Assembly: GCA_018266075.1 (NCBI GenBank)
Contig: JAFEBB010000004.1
Span: 62,001-126,000, forward strand
Direction of reading: 5' to 3'
Source of the DNA: Deltaproteobacteria bacterium
GTDB taxonomy: Bacteria; Myxococcota; Myxococcia; Myxococcales; SZAS-1
Length of the DNA: 64,000 bases
Shown: one piece after another, positions 43,636 to 53,153 of the stretch
Numbering within the stretch: position 1 is the first letter of the stretch
How the letters are laid out: each line of letters starts with the position of its first letter
Notes under the pieces: generated by a model
The model's input: only the letters and a program-made list of their open reading frames with translations
Database searches by the model: none
What the model was told of the DNA's origin: nothing
Program-made: the position numbers and the translations under genes

Positions 43636-44076
43636 CTACGGCGTGGGCGCAGCGGGCTGAGCGCCCTCGGCCCCGCAGTTGAGCGCGGTGTTGAGCTGGT
43701 TGGCGGCGATGTGCACCTGGTCCACCGCGTCTTTGATGTTGGACTTGGCCTGCTCCACGGTCATCGTGTCCGGGATGTTGCGGACGCTGGAGCGCAGGTT
43801 GTCGAGCGAGCTCTTCAAGTTATCGGTCTGCGGCCGGGCCACCTTGTCGGCGGTCTTGAAGAAGCGCTGGTACGACGAGTCCATGTCCTTGCGGGCCTGC
43901 TTGAGCTGGCCCACGGTGGACTGCGCCCCCATCTGCTCGATGTTGGAGACGTCGCTGCGCAACTGCGACAAGTCCTGACAGGCCTTCTGTTGGTCGGCTT
44001 CCTTGTTCTCCTTGGCCATCGCGGTGCCACTTCCGGCGAGGAGCGCAGCTGCAACGAGGACGGCGAGCTTTCTCAT
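43636..44076 (-). CDS. Small secreted helical protein
   Basis: A 146-aa protein with a clear signal peptide (LLAGSGTAMA|KE). The mature part is almost entirely helical and charged, with Gln/Asp/Lys-rich coiled-coil-like stretches (QLRSDVSNIEQMGAQ, DNLKSSLDNLRSSVRNI, IKDAVDQVHIAANQLNTAL). It has one Cys near each end (QKACQD, ALNCGA), which could form a disulfide. Ser/Asn/Asp-rich periplasmic helical proteins of this kind are widespread but have no known function. It converges with the kinase gene and is divergent from the permease gene. Confidence 0.78.
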   Translation of the reverse strand: MRKLAVLVAAALLAGSGTAMAKENKEADQQKACQDLSQLRSDVSNIEQMGAQSTVGQLKQARKDMDSSYQRFFKTADKVARPQTDNLKSSLDNLRSSVRNIPDTMTVEQAKSNIKDAVDQVHIAANQLNTALNCGAEGAQPAAPTP

Positions 44077-44261
44077 GGTGTTTTCCTCTCAGGCTTCGGC
44101 GCTGAACCTAGGGAGTCATTTTTTCCGCAGCAAGGCAGCCCTCCTCGGCTGGCCGGCTCGCCAGCGCCCGTGGAGCGCGGTGCCCAACCTGCGCCAGGCT
44201 GCTCGCACGCCGGGTGAGCCGCGGCTAGACTGCGCGCCCTTTTTCGTGGGTGCCTCGCACG

Positions 44262-45323
44262 ATGCAGCGCACGTTCCGACCGGGCCTGGCCGTCGCCGCG
44301 GTGGCGCTCGCGCTGGTGCTCGCCTTCGCCGCGCTGCCGTTCTTCGGCAAGGATCCGTTCGAAGCGCTCGTGGCCATGGTCCGCGGCGGCGTGGGCAGCC
44401 CCACCGCGATCGGCGAGTCGCTCGTGAAGGCGGCGATCCTCACCCTGGCCGCGCTCGCGGTGGCGCTGCCCTTCACCACCGGGCTCTTCAACATCGGCGG
44501 ACAGGGCCAGCTCCTCTGGGGCGCCATCGCCGCGGCGTTCCTGGGACGCGCGTTGAGCCTGCCCGCGGTGCTCGAGCTTCCGATTTGCCTTCTGGGCGCG
44601 GCGCTCGCGGGCGGGCTCTGGGGCTTGCTCGCGGGCTGGCTCAAGACCGCGCGCGGTGTGCACGAGGTGATCTCCACCATCCTGCTCAACTGGATCGCAC
44701 TGCACCTGATCGAGAACGGGCTGGTGGTGGGACCGCTGGCGGCCAAGAGCGCCGACGCGAGCGTGTCGCTGCCGGGCACCGCGCAGATCCATCCCATGGC
44801 GCAGCTGCCGGTGCTGCTCGCCGGGACGCGGCTGCACCTCGGCGTACCGCTGGCGTTCGCCGTCGCGATGGCGCTGGCCTGGGCCATGGCCCGGACGACC
44901 TGGGGCTTCGAGCTGCGTGCCGTCGGTTCGAGCCCTGAGGCGTCGCGGAGCGCGGGCATCCCCGTGGCCAAGCGACAGCTGCAGGCGATGGCGCTCGGTG
45001 CCGCATGTGCGGGCCTGGGCGGCGCGCTGCTCGTGCTCGGGACCGAAGGTCGCTATCCGCCGCACGTCTCCAGCCCGTACGGCTTCGACGGCATCGCGCT
45101 CGCGTTCATCGGCGGCAATGGGCCGATCGGATCTGCGATCGCCGCGCTCTTCTTCGGCGCCATCCGCGCGGGCGGGACGAGGCTGCAGCTCCTCGGCGTG
45201 CACCGCGACTTCCCGGAGGTGATCCAGGGCCTGGCGTTGCTGCTCGTGGCCGGACGCGCGCTGCTGGCCTGGGCTGCGAACAAGGTGCGTCCGACCCGCG
45301 CGGTGGAGGTTCACCGTGCGTGA
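44262..45323 (+). CDS. BMP/nucleoside ABC importer permease 1
   Basis: About 353 aa with eight or so hydrophobic helices. Typical segments for the NupP/YufP type are LFNIGGQGQLLWGA, RGVHEVISTILLNWIA (the EAA-like coupling region), and GFELRAVGSSPEASRSAGIP. Start: ATG 44262, with GTG 44250 also in frame; neither has a good ribosome binding site. It forms the membrane pore with permease 2. The ATPase and binding protein are 3.7 kb upstream. Confidence 0.9.
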   Translation: MQRTFRPGLAVAAVALALVLAFAALPFFGKDPFEALVAMVRGGVGSPTAIGESLVKAAILTLAALAVALPFTTGLFNIGGQGQLLWGAIAAAFLGRALSLPAVLELPICLLGAALAGGLWGLLAGWLKTARGVHEVISTILLNWIALHLIENGLVVGPLAAKSADASVSLPGTAQIHPMAQLPVLLAGTRLHLGVPLAFAVAMALAWAMARTTWGFELRAVGSSPEASRSAGIPVAKRQLQAMALGAACAGLGGALLVLGTEGRYPPHVSSPYGFDGIALAFIGGNGPIGSAIAALFFGAIRAGGTRLQLLGVHRDFPEVIQGLALLLVAGRALLAWAANKVRPTRAVEVHRA

Positions 45324-46236
45324 AGTGATCGAAGCGCTCATCCGCTCGACGATGGACTACGCGCCGTCGTTGATCTTCACCGCGGTGGGCGCGGCCCTCA
45401 CCGAGCGCGCGGGCGTGATCAACCTCGGCCTGGAGGGGATGATGCGCGCCGGCGCGTTCGTGGCCGCGGTCACGGCGCTGGCCACGGGCTCGCCGCTCGC
45501 GGGCATCGGCGCGGCGATGGCGGCCGGCCTCGTGCTCGCGCTCTTGCACGGCTGGCTCTGCATCCGCTGGCGGAGCGATCAGGTCGTGGTGGGCATCGCG
45601 CTCAATCTGGTGATGCTCGCGGGGATCACCGTGCTGGTGGAGTCGATGTACGGGGGCAACTCGACACCGAGCGCGCACGCGCTGCCGAAGATCCGGATCC
45701 CCGGCTTGGCCGACGTGCCGGTGCTCGGCGCGCTCTCGGGACATCCGCTGACGAGCTACCTGGCCATCGCGGTGCCGATCGTCGCACAGTGGGCGCTGAT
45801 GCGGACGCGCTGGGGCCTGCGACTGCGTGCGGTGGGCGAGCAGCCCGGCGCGGTGGCGACGCTGGGGCTGTCGGTGTCGGCGCTGCGGTATGGCGCGGTG
45901 CTGCTCTCGGGGGCGCTGGCCGGGCTCGGCGGCGCGACGCTCTCGCTGGCGGTGCTCGACAGCTTCAACGACCTGATGCCGTACGGGCAGGGCTTCATCG
46001 CCCTGGCGGCGATGATCTTCGGCAAGTGGACGCCGCTGGGCGCGGCCGGCGCTGCGGCGTTCTTCGCGTTCGCGGACGCGCTCCGCATCGGCACCAGCAC
46101 GGCCGGCGTGGAGCTTCCTCGCGGGGTGATGCTGGCGCTGCCGTACGCGGTGTCGCTCTTGATGCTGGCAGGCTTGGTTGGCAAGGCGACTCCTCCTGCG
46201 GCAGACGGGCAGCCGTTCGATCCTGAAGTCCGCTGA
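45316..46236 (+). CDS. BMP/nucleoside ABC importer permease 2
   Basis: A 306-aa polytopic permease of the NupQ/YufQ type. It has GAALTERAGVINLGLEGMM near the N-terminus, WRSDQVVVGIALNLV, and RTRWGLRLRAVGEQPGAVATLG as coupling region. The GTG start at 45316 overlaps permease 1 by 8 nt, with GGAGG 7 nt upstream. It pairs with permease 1. The next gene is a receiver protein unrelated to transport. Confidence 0.92.
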   Translation: MREVIEALIRSTMDYAPSLIFTAVGAALTERAGVINLGLEGMMRAGAFVAAVTALATGSPLAGIGAAMAAGLVLALLHGWLCIRWRSDQVVVGIALNLVMLAGITVLVESMYGGNSTPSAHALPKIRIPGLADVPVLGALSGHPLTSYLAIAVPIVAQWALMRTRWGLRLRAVGEQPGAVATLGLSVSALRYGAVLLSGALAGLGGATLSLAVLDSFNDLMPYGQGFIALAAMIFGKWTPLGAAGAAAFFAFADALRIGTSTAGVELPRGVMLALPYAVSLLMLAGLVGKATPPAADGQPFDPEVR

Positions 46237-46284
46237 GCAGGAAGGCTTTGCGCTCGCGGCTCGGATCCGCCGAAGATCGAGTGC

Positions 46285-46650
46285 ATGGCGCGACTCCTGG
46301 TCGTCGACGACGATCCCCACGTGCGCGAGCTGGTGCCCAAGCTGGCGTACAAGCGGGTGGGCAGCGCGCTGGAGGTCCTGCACGCGAGCGACGTGGGTGA
46401 GGCGCTGGCGATCTGCCAAGCGGGGCCCGTCGCGGTGGTGCTCAGCGACTTCTTCATGCCTGAGCTCGACGGCCCGGAGCTGGTGCGCCGGCTGCAAGCG
46501 AGCCACCCCACGATCCGGGCGCTGCTGATGACGGGCGATGCGGCGATGGTGGGCAAGCAGCTGCCCGAGAGCGACCAACCCGTCCGCGACAAAGCGGACT
46601 TGGACGCGATCGTGGACGAGGCGGTTCAGCTCGCGTTGGAGGGGTTGTAG
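46285..46650 (+). CDS. Single-domain response regulator with altered Lys motif
   Basis: A 121-aa receiver. The acidic pocket VVDDDPH, phospho-Asp in LSDFFMPELDGPEL and Thr in LMTGD are present. The Lys-Pro step is replaced by VRDKAD after a shortened last helix, so its activation may differ. It is a lone receiver between the importer and the MoxR-Bat operon. A long inverted repeat follows it. Confidence 0.82.
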   Translation: MARLLVVDDDPHVRELVPKLAYKRVGSALEVLHASDVGEALAICQAGPVAVVLSDFFMPELDGPELVRRLQASHPTIRALLMTGDAAMVGKQLPESDQPVRDKADLDAIVDEAVQLALEGL

Positions 46651-46968
46651 CCGGCCGGGGCGAGGTTCCCCCGCGGCACTCGCACGCGCGCGTACCGTGG
46701 AAACCGTGACGGTGACCGGTAAACGGGTAACGGCCCGTTCCCCATTCACCAGTCACCGTCACCGTTCCCCAACCAGGTGTGCGTCAGAGTCAACCAGGGA
46801 AAGCCTGGCATCCCGGGCCCTGCCGGCGCCCCCTCGGGCGACGACCCCTGGCCATTTTCGAGTGGGTTCACTGGGAATACCTCCCGCACAAAGCCGTTGA
46901 AGCTCGCGAAACTGCACGCCTAGAGTGCGCCCGGCTGCCGCCCGCACCCGCATGCCCACGCGATCCCC
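46651..46968. other. Intergenic region before the Bat operon
   Basis: This 318-bp spacer separates the receiver gene from moxR. Its left half is occupied by the inverted repeat at 46697-46772. The right half (about 46775-46968) should hold the promoter of the Bat operon; no clear -35/-10 or -24/-12 was recognised, and no gene was seen. Confidence 0.5.
46697..46772. repeat. Long inverted repeat with tandem hexamer arms (element A)
   Basis: Perfect core arms GTGACGGTGAC (46706-46716) and GTCACCGTCAC (46752-46762). An inner pair AACGGG/CCCGTT (46722-46727, 46734-46739) and partial pairing between them extend it to nearly 38 bp per arm with a very short loop. Each arm is built of repeats of GTGACG/GTAACG type. 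It lies in the receiver-moxR spacer. Confidence 0.7.
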
Positions 46969-47958
<990 letters not shown>

Positions 47959-47988
47959 GGCGGGCGTGCGTCACTGCTCGGAGCGGGA

Positions 47989-48870
47989 ATGCTTCCGAAA
48001 GAGCTGCTCAAGAAGATCCGAAAGATCGAGATCAGCACCCGGCGCGTCGTCAACGAGACGCTCTCGGGCCAGTACCACTCCGTCTTCAAGGGCCGCGGCA
48101 TGGCCTTCGACGAGGTGCGCCAGTACCAGCCCGGCGACGAGATCCGCGCCATCGACTGGAACGTCACCGCGCGCATGAACGACGCGTACGTGAAGGTCTT
48201 CACCGAGGAGCGCGAGCTCACGGTGATGCTCGTCGTGGACCTCTCGGGCAGCCAGGACTTCGGCACCCGCGAAAAAACCAAAGGCGAACAGGCCGCAGAG
48301 CTCGCCGCGCTCGTGGCGTTCTCGGCGATCTCGAACAACGACCGCGTGGGCCTGGTGATCTTCACGGATCAGGTGGAGAAGTTCGTGCCGCCGAAGAAGG
48401 GCCGCAAGCACGTGCTGCGCGTGATCAGCGAGGTGCTCACCTTCAAGCCCAAGCGCCGCCGCACGGACCTGCGCGCCGGCCTCGACTTCTTGAACCGCAT
48501 CTCCAAGCGCAAGACCGTCACCTTCCTGGTCTCGGACTTCATCTCCGACGACTACGAGCGCTCGCTGCGCGTGGCCGCGCGCAAGCACGACCTCATCGCC
48601 ATGGCCCTGCGCGACCCGCTCGAGCGCGAGCTGCCCGCACTGGGCATCGCCCTGGTGGAGGATCCGGAGACCGGCGAGAAGCTCCACGTGGATCTCTCGG
48701 ATCCGGCGGTGCGCGGCGCGTTCGCCAGTGAGGTCGAGCGCCGGCGCCTGGAGCGCAAGAAGCTCTTCAGCAAGCTGGACATGGACCAGATCGAGATCAC
48801 CGCCGGCGAGGAGTTCGTGAAGCCACTGGTGACCTTCTTCCGCATGCGCGCCAAGCGTCGCGCCGCCTAG
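47989..48870 (+). CDS. DUF58 protein
   Basis: A 293-aa protein with the DUF58 signature RQYQPGDEIRAIDWNVTAR in its N-terminal half. A VWA-like domain follows, with VVDLSGS (MIDAS DxSxS) and the strand FLVSDFIS. These proteins regularly follow moxR and are thought to be its client or partner. No signal peptide or membrane segment. It ends 11 bp before the next gene. Confidence 0.92.
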   Translation: MLPKELLKKIRKIEISTRRVVNETLSGQYHSVFKGRGMAFDEVRQYQPGDEIRAIDWNVTARMNDAYVKVFTEERELTVMLVVDLSGSQDFGTREKTKGEQAAELAALVAFSAISNNDRVGLVIFTDQVEKFVPPKKGRKHVLRVISEVLTFKPKRRRTDLRAGLDFLNRISKRKTVTFLVSDFISDDYERSLRVAARKHDLIAMALRDPLERELPALGIALVEDPETGEKLHVDLSDPAVRGAFASEVERRRLERKKLFSKLDMDQIEITAGEEFVKPLVTFFRMRAKRRAA

Positions 48871-48881
48871 AACCCGAACGA

Positions 48882-48907
48882 ATGCGATATATCGCGTCAT
48901 ATCGCAT
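48882..48907. promoter_or_regulatory. AT-rich inverted repeat over a start codon
   Basis: ATGCGATAT-N8-ATATCGCAT is a perfect 9-bp inverted repeat that begins with the start codon itself. The spacer also makes GCGATATATCGC a 12-bp palindrome. It is strikingly AT-rich for this genome. It could be an operator or an mRNA hairpin limiting translation of this Bat gene. Confidence 0.5.
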
Positions 48908-49892
48908 CATCGCGACCGCCGTGGCGGTGCTGGCCGTGTGTCCGTCGGCGTTTGCGTCGAAGGCGAAGCCGGCCGCGGTCGCCAAAGTCGACGCGGGTAC
49001 GAGCGCGCCGGACGCCGGCGTCGCCGGTCCGCAGAACTTCAGCGCCGAGGCGCCGCCGAAGGCCAAGTTCGGCGAGACCTTCCCGTACGTGATCCGCGTG
49101 ACCCACCCCAAGGGCGAGGTCTACGCGATGCCGCGCGAGCCGGACTTCGGCGAGTACGACCTGGTGAACGCCGAGAAGCAGGAGCTGCCCAACGGCGACC
49201 AGGCGACCAGCGTCTTCAACTTGCAGCTGCGCGCCTGGGCCGTGGGCCAGAAGGCGATCCCGGATCTCGCGCTGGAGGTGACGAGCCCGAGCGGCGCCAG
49301 CAAGGTGACCATCCCCGGCCCGACGGTCGACGTGATCGGCACCATCCCGCCCGACGCCGGCGACTCCGAGGGCATGCGCGACATCGCCCCGCCCGTCGAC
49401 GTGCCCGTGCGCACCTGGCGGCTGCTCATCGCGCTCGCCGCGGCGCTCGGGGTGGGCGGGCTGGCGTACGCGGTGATGCAGTACTTGCGGCGGCCGAAGC
49501 CGGTGATCGCCGTGGCCGCCGCGCCGCCGGATCCTGCGCACGTCCGCGCCAAGCGCGCCCTCGAGGCGCTGCTCACCGATGACCTCGCCGGCAAGGGCAA
49601 GCAGCGCGAGCTCTACTTCCGGCTCTCGGAGATCGTGCGGCGCTACCTCGGCGAGTGCTACGGCTTCGACGCGATCGATCTCACCACCGAAGAGCTGCTC
49701 GCCGCCTTGCGCAAGCGCTCCACGCCGGGCCTGGACCTCACCGCCTTCGCGCGCGAGTGCCAGGAGGCGGACCTGGTGAAGTTCGCGAAGCTGCAGCCGG
49801 ACATGAACGCGTGCAAGACCAGCGTTGATGCGGCCATCGCGATGGTCACCGCGACGCACCTGGCCTCGCAGCCCGTGGAGCGCTCGGCATGA
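48882..49892 (+). CDS. Bat-operon membrane protein (DUF4381/BatD-like)
   Basis: A 336-aa protein with a hydrophobic N-terminus ending near AFASKA, then an extracytoplasmic beta domain (about 45-155, with KFGETFPYVIRVTHPKGEVYAMP). One TM helix follows (RTWRLLIALAAALGVGGLAYAV, about 175-200), then a cytoplasmic helical domain (VRAKRALEALL...LSEIVRRYLGECYGFDAIDLTTEELLAAL). This order matches proteins found between DUF58 and BatA in such operons. Its stop overlaps the batA start. The start codon is inside the inverted repeat described separately. Confidence 0.82.
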   Translation: MRYIASYRIIATAVAVLAVCPSAFASKAKPAAVAKVDAGTSAPDAGVAGPQNFSAEAPPKAKFGETFPYVIRVTHPKGEVYAMPREPDFGEYDLVNAEKQELPNGDQATSVFNLQLRAWAVGQKAIPDLALEVTSPSGASKVTIPGPTVDVIGTIPPDAGDSEGMRDIAPPVDVPVRTWRLLIALAAALGVGGLAYAVMQYLRRPKPVIAVAAAPPDPAHVRAKRALEALLTDDLAGKGKQRELYFRLSEIVRRYLGECYGFDAIDLTTEELLAALRKRSTPGLDLTAFARECQEADLVKFAKLQPDMNACKTSVDAAIAMVTATHLASQPVERSA

Positions 49893-50899
49893 ACTGGGAG
49901 AACCTCCAGTTCGCGTACCCGGGCGCGTTCGCGCTGCTGCTGCTCTTGCCGCTGCTGGCGTGGGCTGCGCTTCGTGAGCGTCAGCGCGCGGCGACCTTGC
50001 GCTTCCCGCTCGCGGGGCTGCTCTTCGCGCGGCGAGGGCCGTTCTCACACATCTGGTGGCTGCCCTGGACGCTGCGCATCCTCGCGCTGGGCTTCATCAC
50101 CGTGGCCCTCGCGCGGCCGCAGCTGCCCGGCGAGAAGAAGAAGAGCACCAGCGTCGAGGGCATCGACATCGTGGTCGCGCTCGACCTCTCGACCTCGATG
50201 GAGGCCGCCGACTTCCGCCCGAAGGATCGCATCCACGTCGCGAAGGAAGTGCTCGACCAGTTCATCCAGTCGCGCACCAACGACCGCATCGGCCTCGTGG
50301 TCTTCGCCGGCGAGGCGTACACCCAGGCGCCGCTCACGCTCGACTACTCCGTGCTGCGCAGCATCCTCAAAGAAGTCCGCACGCGCGTGATCGAAGACGG
50401 CACCGCCATCGGCAACGCGCTCGCCACGGCGACGAACCGGCTGCGCGACTCGGACGCGAAGTCGAAGGTGGTGGTGCTCATCACCGACGGCGACAACAAC
50501 GCCGGCCAGATCTCGCCCATCGAGGCCGCACAGATGGCCGCGAGCCTGCACATCAAGGTCTTCACCATCCTGGTGGGCAAGGGCGGCATGGTGCCCTTCC
50601 CCAACGGCACCGACATCTTTGGCAACCCGGCTTACACCGACGTGGAAGTCGACGTGAACCCCGAGCTGCTCCAGCAGATCTCCGACCTCACCGGCGCCAA
50701 GTACTACCGCGCCACGGATCGCGAGACGCTCTCCAAGGGCCTCAACGACATCCTCGACAAGCTCGACAAGAGCAAGATCGAGGAGTCGGGCGGCTACACC
50801 AAGATGGACGAGGCCTTCGGCTTCTTCCTCCTGCCCGGGCTCTGCTTGCTCGCGCTGGAGCTCTTGCTGGGCGTGACCCGGCTGCGGAGCTTCCCATGA
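49889..50899 (+). CDS. batA: BatA-type VWA membrane protein
   Basis: A 336-aa protein with two N-terminal TM helices (about 10-25 and 55-72), a VWA domain (about 85-290) and a C-terminal TM helix. The metal-ion-dependent adhesion site is intact: DLSTS, then a conserved Thr, and ITDGDN. Bat proteins are linked to oxidative or envelope stress tolerance in other bacteria. It overlaps both neighbours by ATGA-type junctions, so it is tightly co-translated. Confidence 0.93.
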   Translation: MNWENLQFAYPGAFALLLLLPLLAWAALRERQRAATLRFPLAGLLFARRGPFSHIWWLPWTLRILALGFITVALARPQLPGEKKKSTSVEGIDIVVALDLSTSMEAADFRPKDRIHVAKEVLDQFIQSRTNDRIGLVVFAGEAYTQAPLTLDYSVLRSILKEVRTRVIEDGTAIGNALATATNRLRDSDAKSKVVVLITDGDNNAGQISPIEAAQMAASLHIKVFTILVGKGGMVPFPNGTDIFGNPAYTDVEVDVNPELLQQISDLTGAKYYRATDRETLSKGLNDILDKLDKSKIEESGGYTKMDEAFGFFLLPGLCLLALELLLGVTRLRSFP

Positions 50900-52137
50900 G
50901 CGCGCTCCAGTTCCGGCTCCTGGGCTACGCCGCCCGCTTCGCGGAGCCGCAATACCTTTTGGTTTCAATTGTCGCGCTGCTCTTCGCGCTGCTCACGGTC
51001 GCCCTCGTTCTCGCGCGCACCGGCAAGATGGAGAAGCTGGCCAGCGCGCGGCTCGCGGCGAAGGTGCTCCCCGGTGCGTCGCCGGCGCGCGCGCTCACCC
51101 GGCCGCTGCTGGGCTGGGCCGCGCTGCTGCTCGTGGGCATGGCGCTCGCGCAGCCGGAGTGCGGCACCCACGTGGAGCTCGCCAAGAAGCAGGGCATCGA
51201 CGTGGTGATCGCGCTGGATGCCAGCAAGAGCATGCTCGCGCGCGATGTGAAGCCCTCGCGCATCGAGCGCGCCAAGCTCGAGCTCTCGGGCCTGCTCGAC
51301 AAGCTCAACGGCGACCGCGTGGGCATCGTGGTCTTCGCCGGCGACGCCTTCGTGCAGTGCCCGCTCACCAACGACATGGCCGCCGCGAAGATGTTCCTCC
51401 GCGCCATCGACCCCATGACCATGCCCGTGCAAGGCACCGACGTGGGCCGCGCACTCTCCGAGAGCCGCGACCTGCTGGTCGAGGCCGAGCGCGGCGCCAA
51501 GAGCCGCGCGGTGGTGATGCTCAGCGACGGCGAGGACTTCGGCGACGAGGTCGACGACGAGCTCAAGCAGCTCAAGGACGACGGCATTCGCGTCATCACC
51601 GTGGGCATCGGCTCCGTGGCTGGCGAGCCGATTCCCGAAGTCGACAAGCACGGCAACGTCGTCGGCTACATGAAGGACAAGAGCGGCCAGACCGTGATGA
51701 GCCGGCTCGACGAGCGCGGGCTCTCGCACATCGCCGACGCCACCGACGGCGTGTACGTGGCCTCGCTGCCGGGCTCGATCGGCGTGGGCCGCGTGGCCGA
51801 GGAGCTCGACAAGCTGGAGAAGAGCGAGTTCGAGAGCCGCATCAGCGTCTCGTACTCGGAGCGCTACCCGGTCTTCCTTGCGCCCGCGCTGGCCCTGCTC
51901 GCGCTCGGGCTCGCCTTGCGACCGGGCCGCGCGCGCGCGGGCGTGGCCTGGGTGACCTCGGGCGTGCTGCTCGGCCTGGGGACGCTCGCGCTCGGGCTCT
52001 CGGGCTTCGCGACGCTGCTCGAGGATCCGACGCTCGGACACTGGATCTTCGCGGGCGCGCTGGCCGCGGGCGTGCTCGCGTACGGCGCCGCGCTGACCGT
52101 GGATCTCTGGGTGCGCCGCGAGGAGGGGCTGGCATGA
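50896..52137 (+). CDS. batB: BatB-type VWA membrane protein
   Basis: A 413-aa VWA protein similar to BatA. It has N-terminal TM helices, MIDAS DASKS and LSDGEDFG, then three or so hydrophobic helices at the C-terminus (AWVTSGVLLGLGTLALGLSG and others). The YLLVSIV stretch in the first TM helix is encoded by an AT-rich codon island (50950-50971). ATG 50896 overlaps the batA stop (ATGA), and its own stop overlaps the next start. Likely partner of BatA and MoxR. Confidence 0.92.
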   Translation: MSALQFRLLGYAARFAEPQYLLVSIVALLFALLTVALVLARTGKMEKLASARLAAKVLPGASPARALTRPLLGWAALLLVGMALAQPECGTHVELAKKQGIDVVIALDASKSMLARDVKPSRIERAKLELSGLLDKLNGDRVGIVVFAGDAFVQCPLTNDMAAAKMFLRAIDPMTMPVQGTDVGRALSESRDLLVEAERGAKSRAVVMLSDGEDFGDEVDDELKQLKDDGIRVITVGIGSVAGEPIPEVDKHGNVVGYMKDKSGQTVMSRLDERGLSHIADATDGVYVASLPGSIGVGRVAEELDKLEKSEFESRISVSYSERYPVFLAPALALLALGLALRPGRARAGVAWVTSGVLLGLGTLALGLSGFATLLEDPTLGHWIFAGALAAGVLAYGAALTVDLWVRREEGLA

Positions 52138-53153
52138 GCCGCTCCTCGACGATTTCACGCGCAGTGAAGACGACGTTCGTCGCCGTCTGCACCATCGCGC
52201 TGCTCCCGGGCAACGCCTGGGCGTTCGGCTTGCTGGAGAAGGCAGATCCGACCGTCGAGAAGGGCAACGACCTCTACAACGCCGGCAAGTACGACGAGGC
52301 GCTGCAGGCCTACGAAGAAGCTGCGAAGGAGAAGCCGGAGTCGGCAGCCATCCAGTTCGACCGCGGCAACGCGCTCTACAAGCTGGGCAAGCGCGAGGAA
52401 GCCAAGGACGCCTACGAGCGCGCGCTCGCCGGCAGCCCCAAGGATCTGCGCGCGCGCGACTACTACAACCTGGGCAACGCGCTCTCCGAGATGAACCAGG
52501 ACGACGCGGCCATCAAGGCGTACCGGCACGCGCTGCAGCTGGATCCCATGGATCCGAACGCGCGGCACAACCTCGAGCTCGCGCTCCTGCACAAGAACCG
52601 CCCCAAGAACGACCAGCACAAGAACAGCCCCGACGGCGGCCCGGACAAGGGCGACGGCGGCCAGCCCGATGCGGGCGATGGCGGCGCGGGCGACGGCGGC
52701 ATGGACGGCGGCGCCGACGGCGGTGGCCAGCCCGACGGCGGCGCGGACGGCGGCGGCCCGAGCGATGGCGGCGGCGGTCAGGACGGCGGCGGCGATGGCG
52801 GCGCGGGCGACGGCGGCCAGCAGCAGAAGGGCGACGGCGGTCAGGGCGATGGCGGCCAGGGCGACGGCGGTCAGCCCCGCGACGGCGGCACCGGCGACGG
52901 CGGCCACAGCGACGACAACCAGGGCAAGGGCGCCGAGGACGGCGGCCCCGGCGACGGCGGCCAGCCCAACCCCGAGGAGATGGCCGAGCACGGCGGCCGC
53001 GACGGCGGCGGCGAGGACGAGAAGCGCAAGCCCATCAGCCAGCAGGAGGCCGAACGCCTGCTCGACTCCATGCGGCGCAATGAGAAGTTCTTTCCGATGA
53101 AGTACAAGCCGCGCGGGCCGAAGAGGAACAAGAATGTCGACAAGGACTGGTAG
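52134..53153 (+). CDS. batC: BatC-type TPR protein with long Asp-Gly-Gly linker
   Basis: A 339-aa protein with a signal peptide (to about residue 30, NAWA|FG) and about three TPRs (GNDLYNAGKYDEALQAYEEAAKE; GNALYKLGKREEAKDAYERAL; GNALSEMNQDDAAIKAYRHAL). A region of about 115 residues (roughly 165-285) follows that is almost only Asp, Gly, Gln and Ala in DGG units. The C-terminus is basic ([15 protein letters not shown]). The TPR part matches BatC/BatE proteins; the acidic linker is unusually long. It overlaps batD by 20 bp. Confidence 0.87.
   Translation: MSRSSTISRAVKTTFVAVCTIALLPGNAWAFGLLEKADPTVEKGNDLYNAGKYDEALQAYEEAAKEKPESAAIQFDRGNALYKLGKREEAKDAYERALAGSPKDLRARDYYNLGNALSEMNQDDAAIKAYRHALQLDPMDPNARHNLELALLHKNRPKNDQHKNSPDGGPDKGDGGQPDAGDGGAGDGGMDGGADGGGQPDGGADGGGPSDGGGGQDGGGDGGAGDGGQQQKGDGGQGDGGQGDGGQPRDGGTGDGGHSDDNQGKGAEDGGPGDGGQPNPEEMAEHGGRDGGGEDEKRKPISQQEAERLLDSMRRNEKFFPMKYKPRGPKRNKNVDKDW

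Noticed and set aside
52620-52990. Possible noncoding minisatellite
   Set aside because: The GGCGACGGC-type repetition is explained by the DGG codons of the BatC linker, with the frame intact on both sides.
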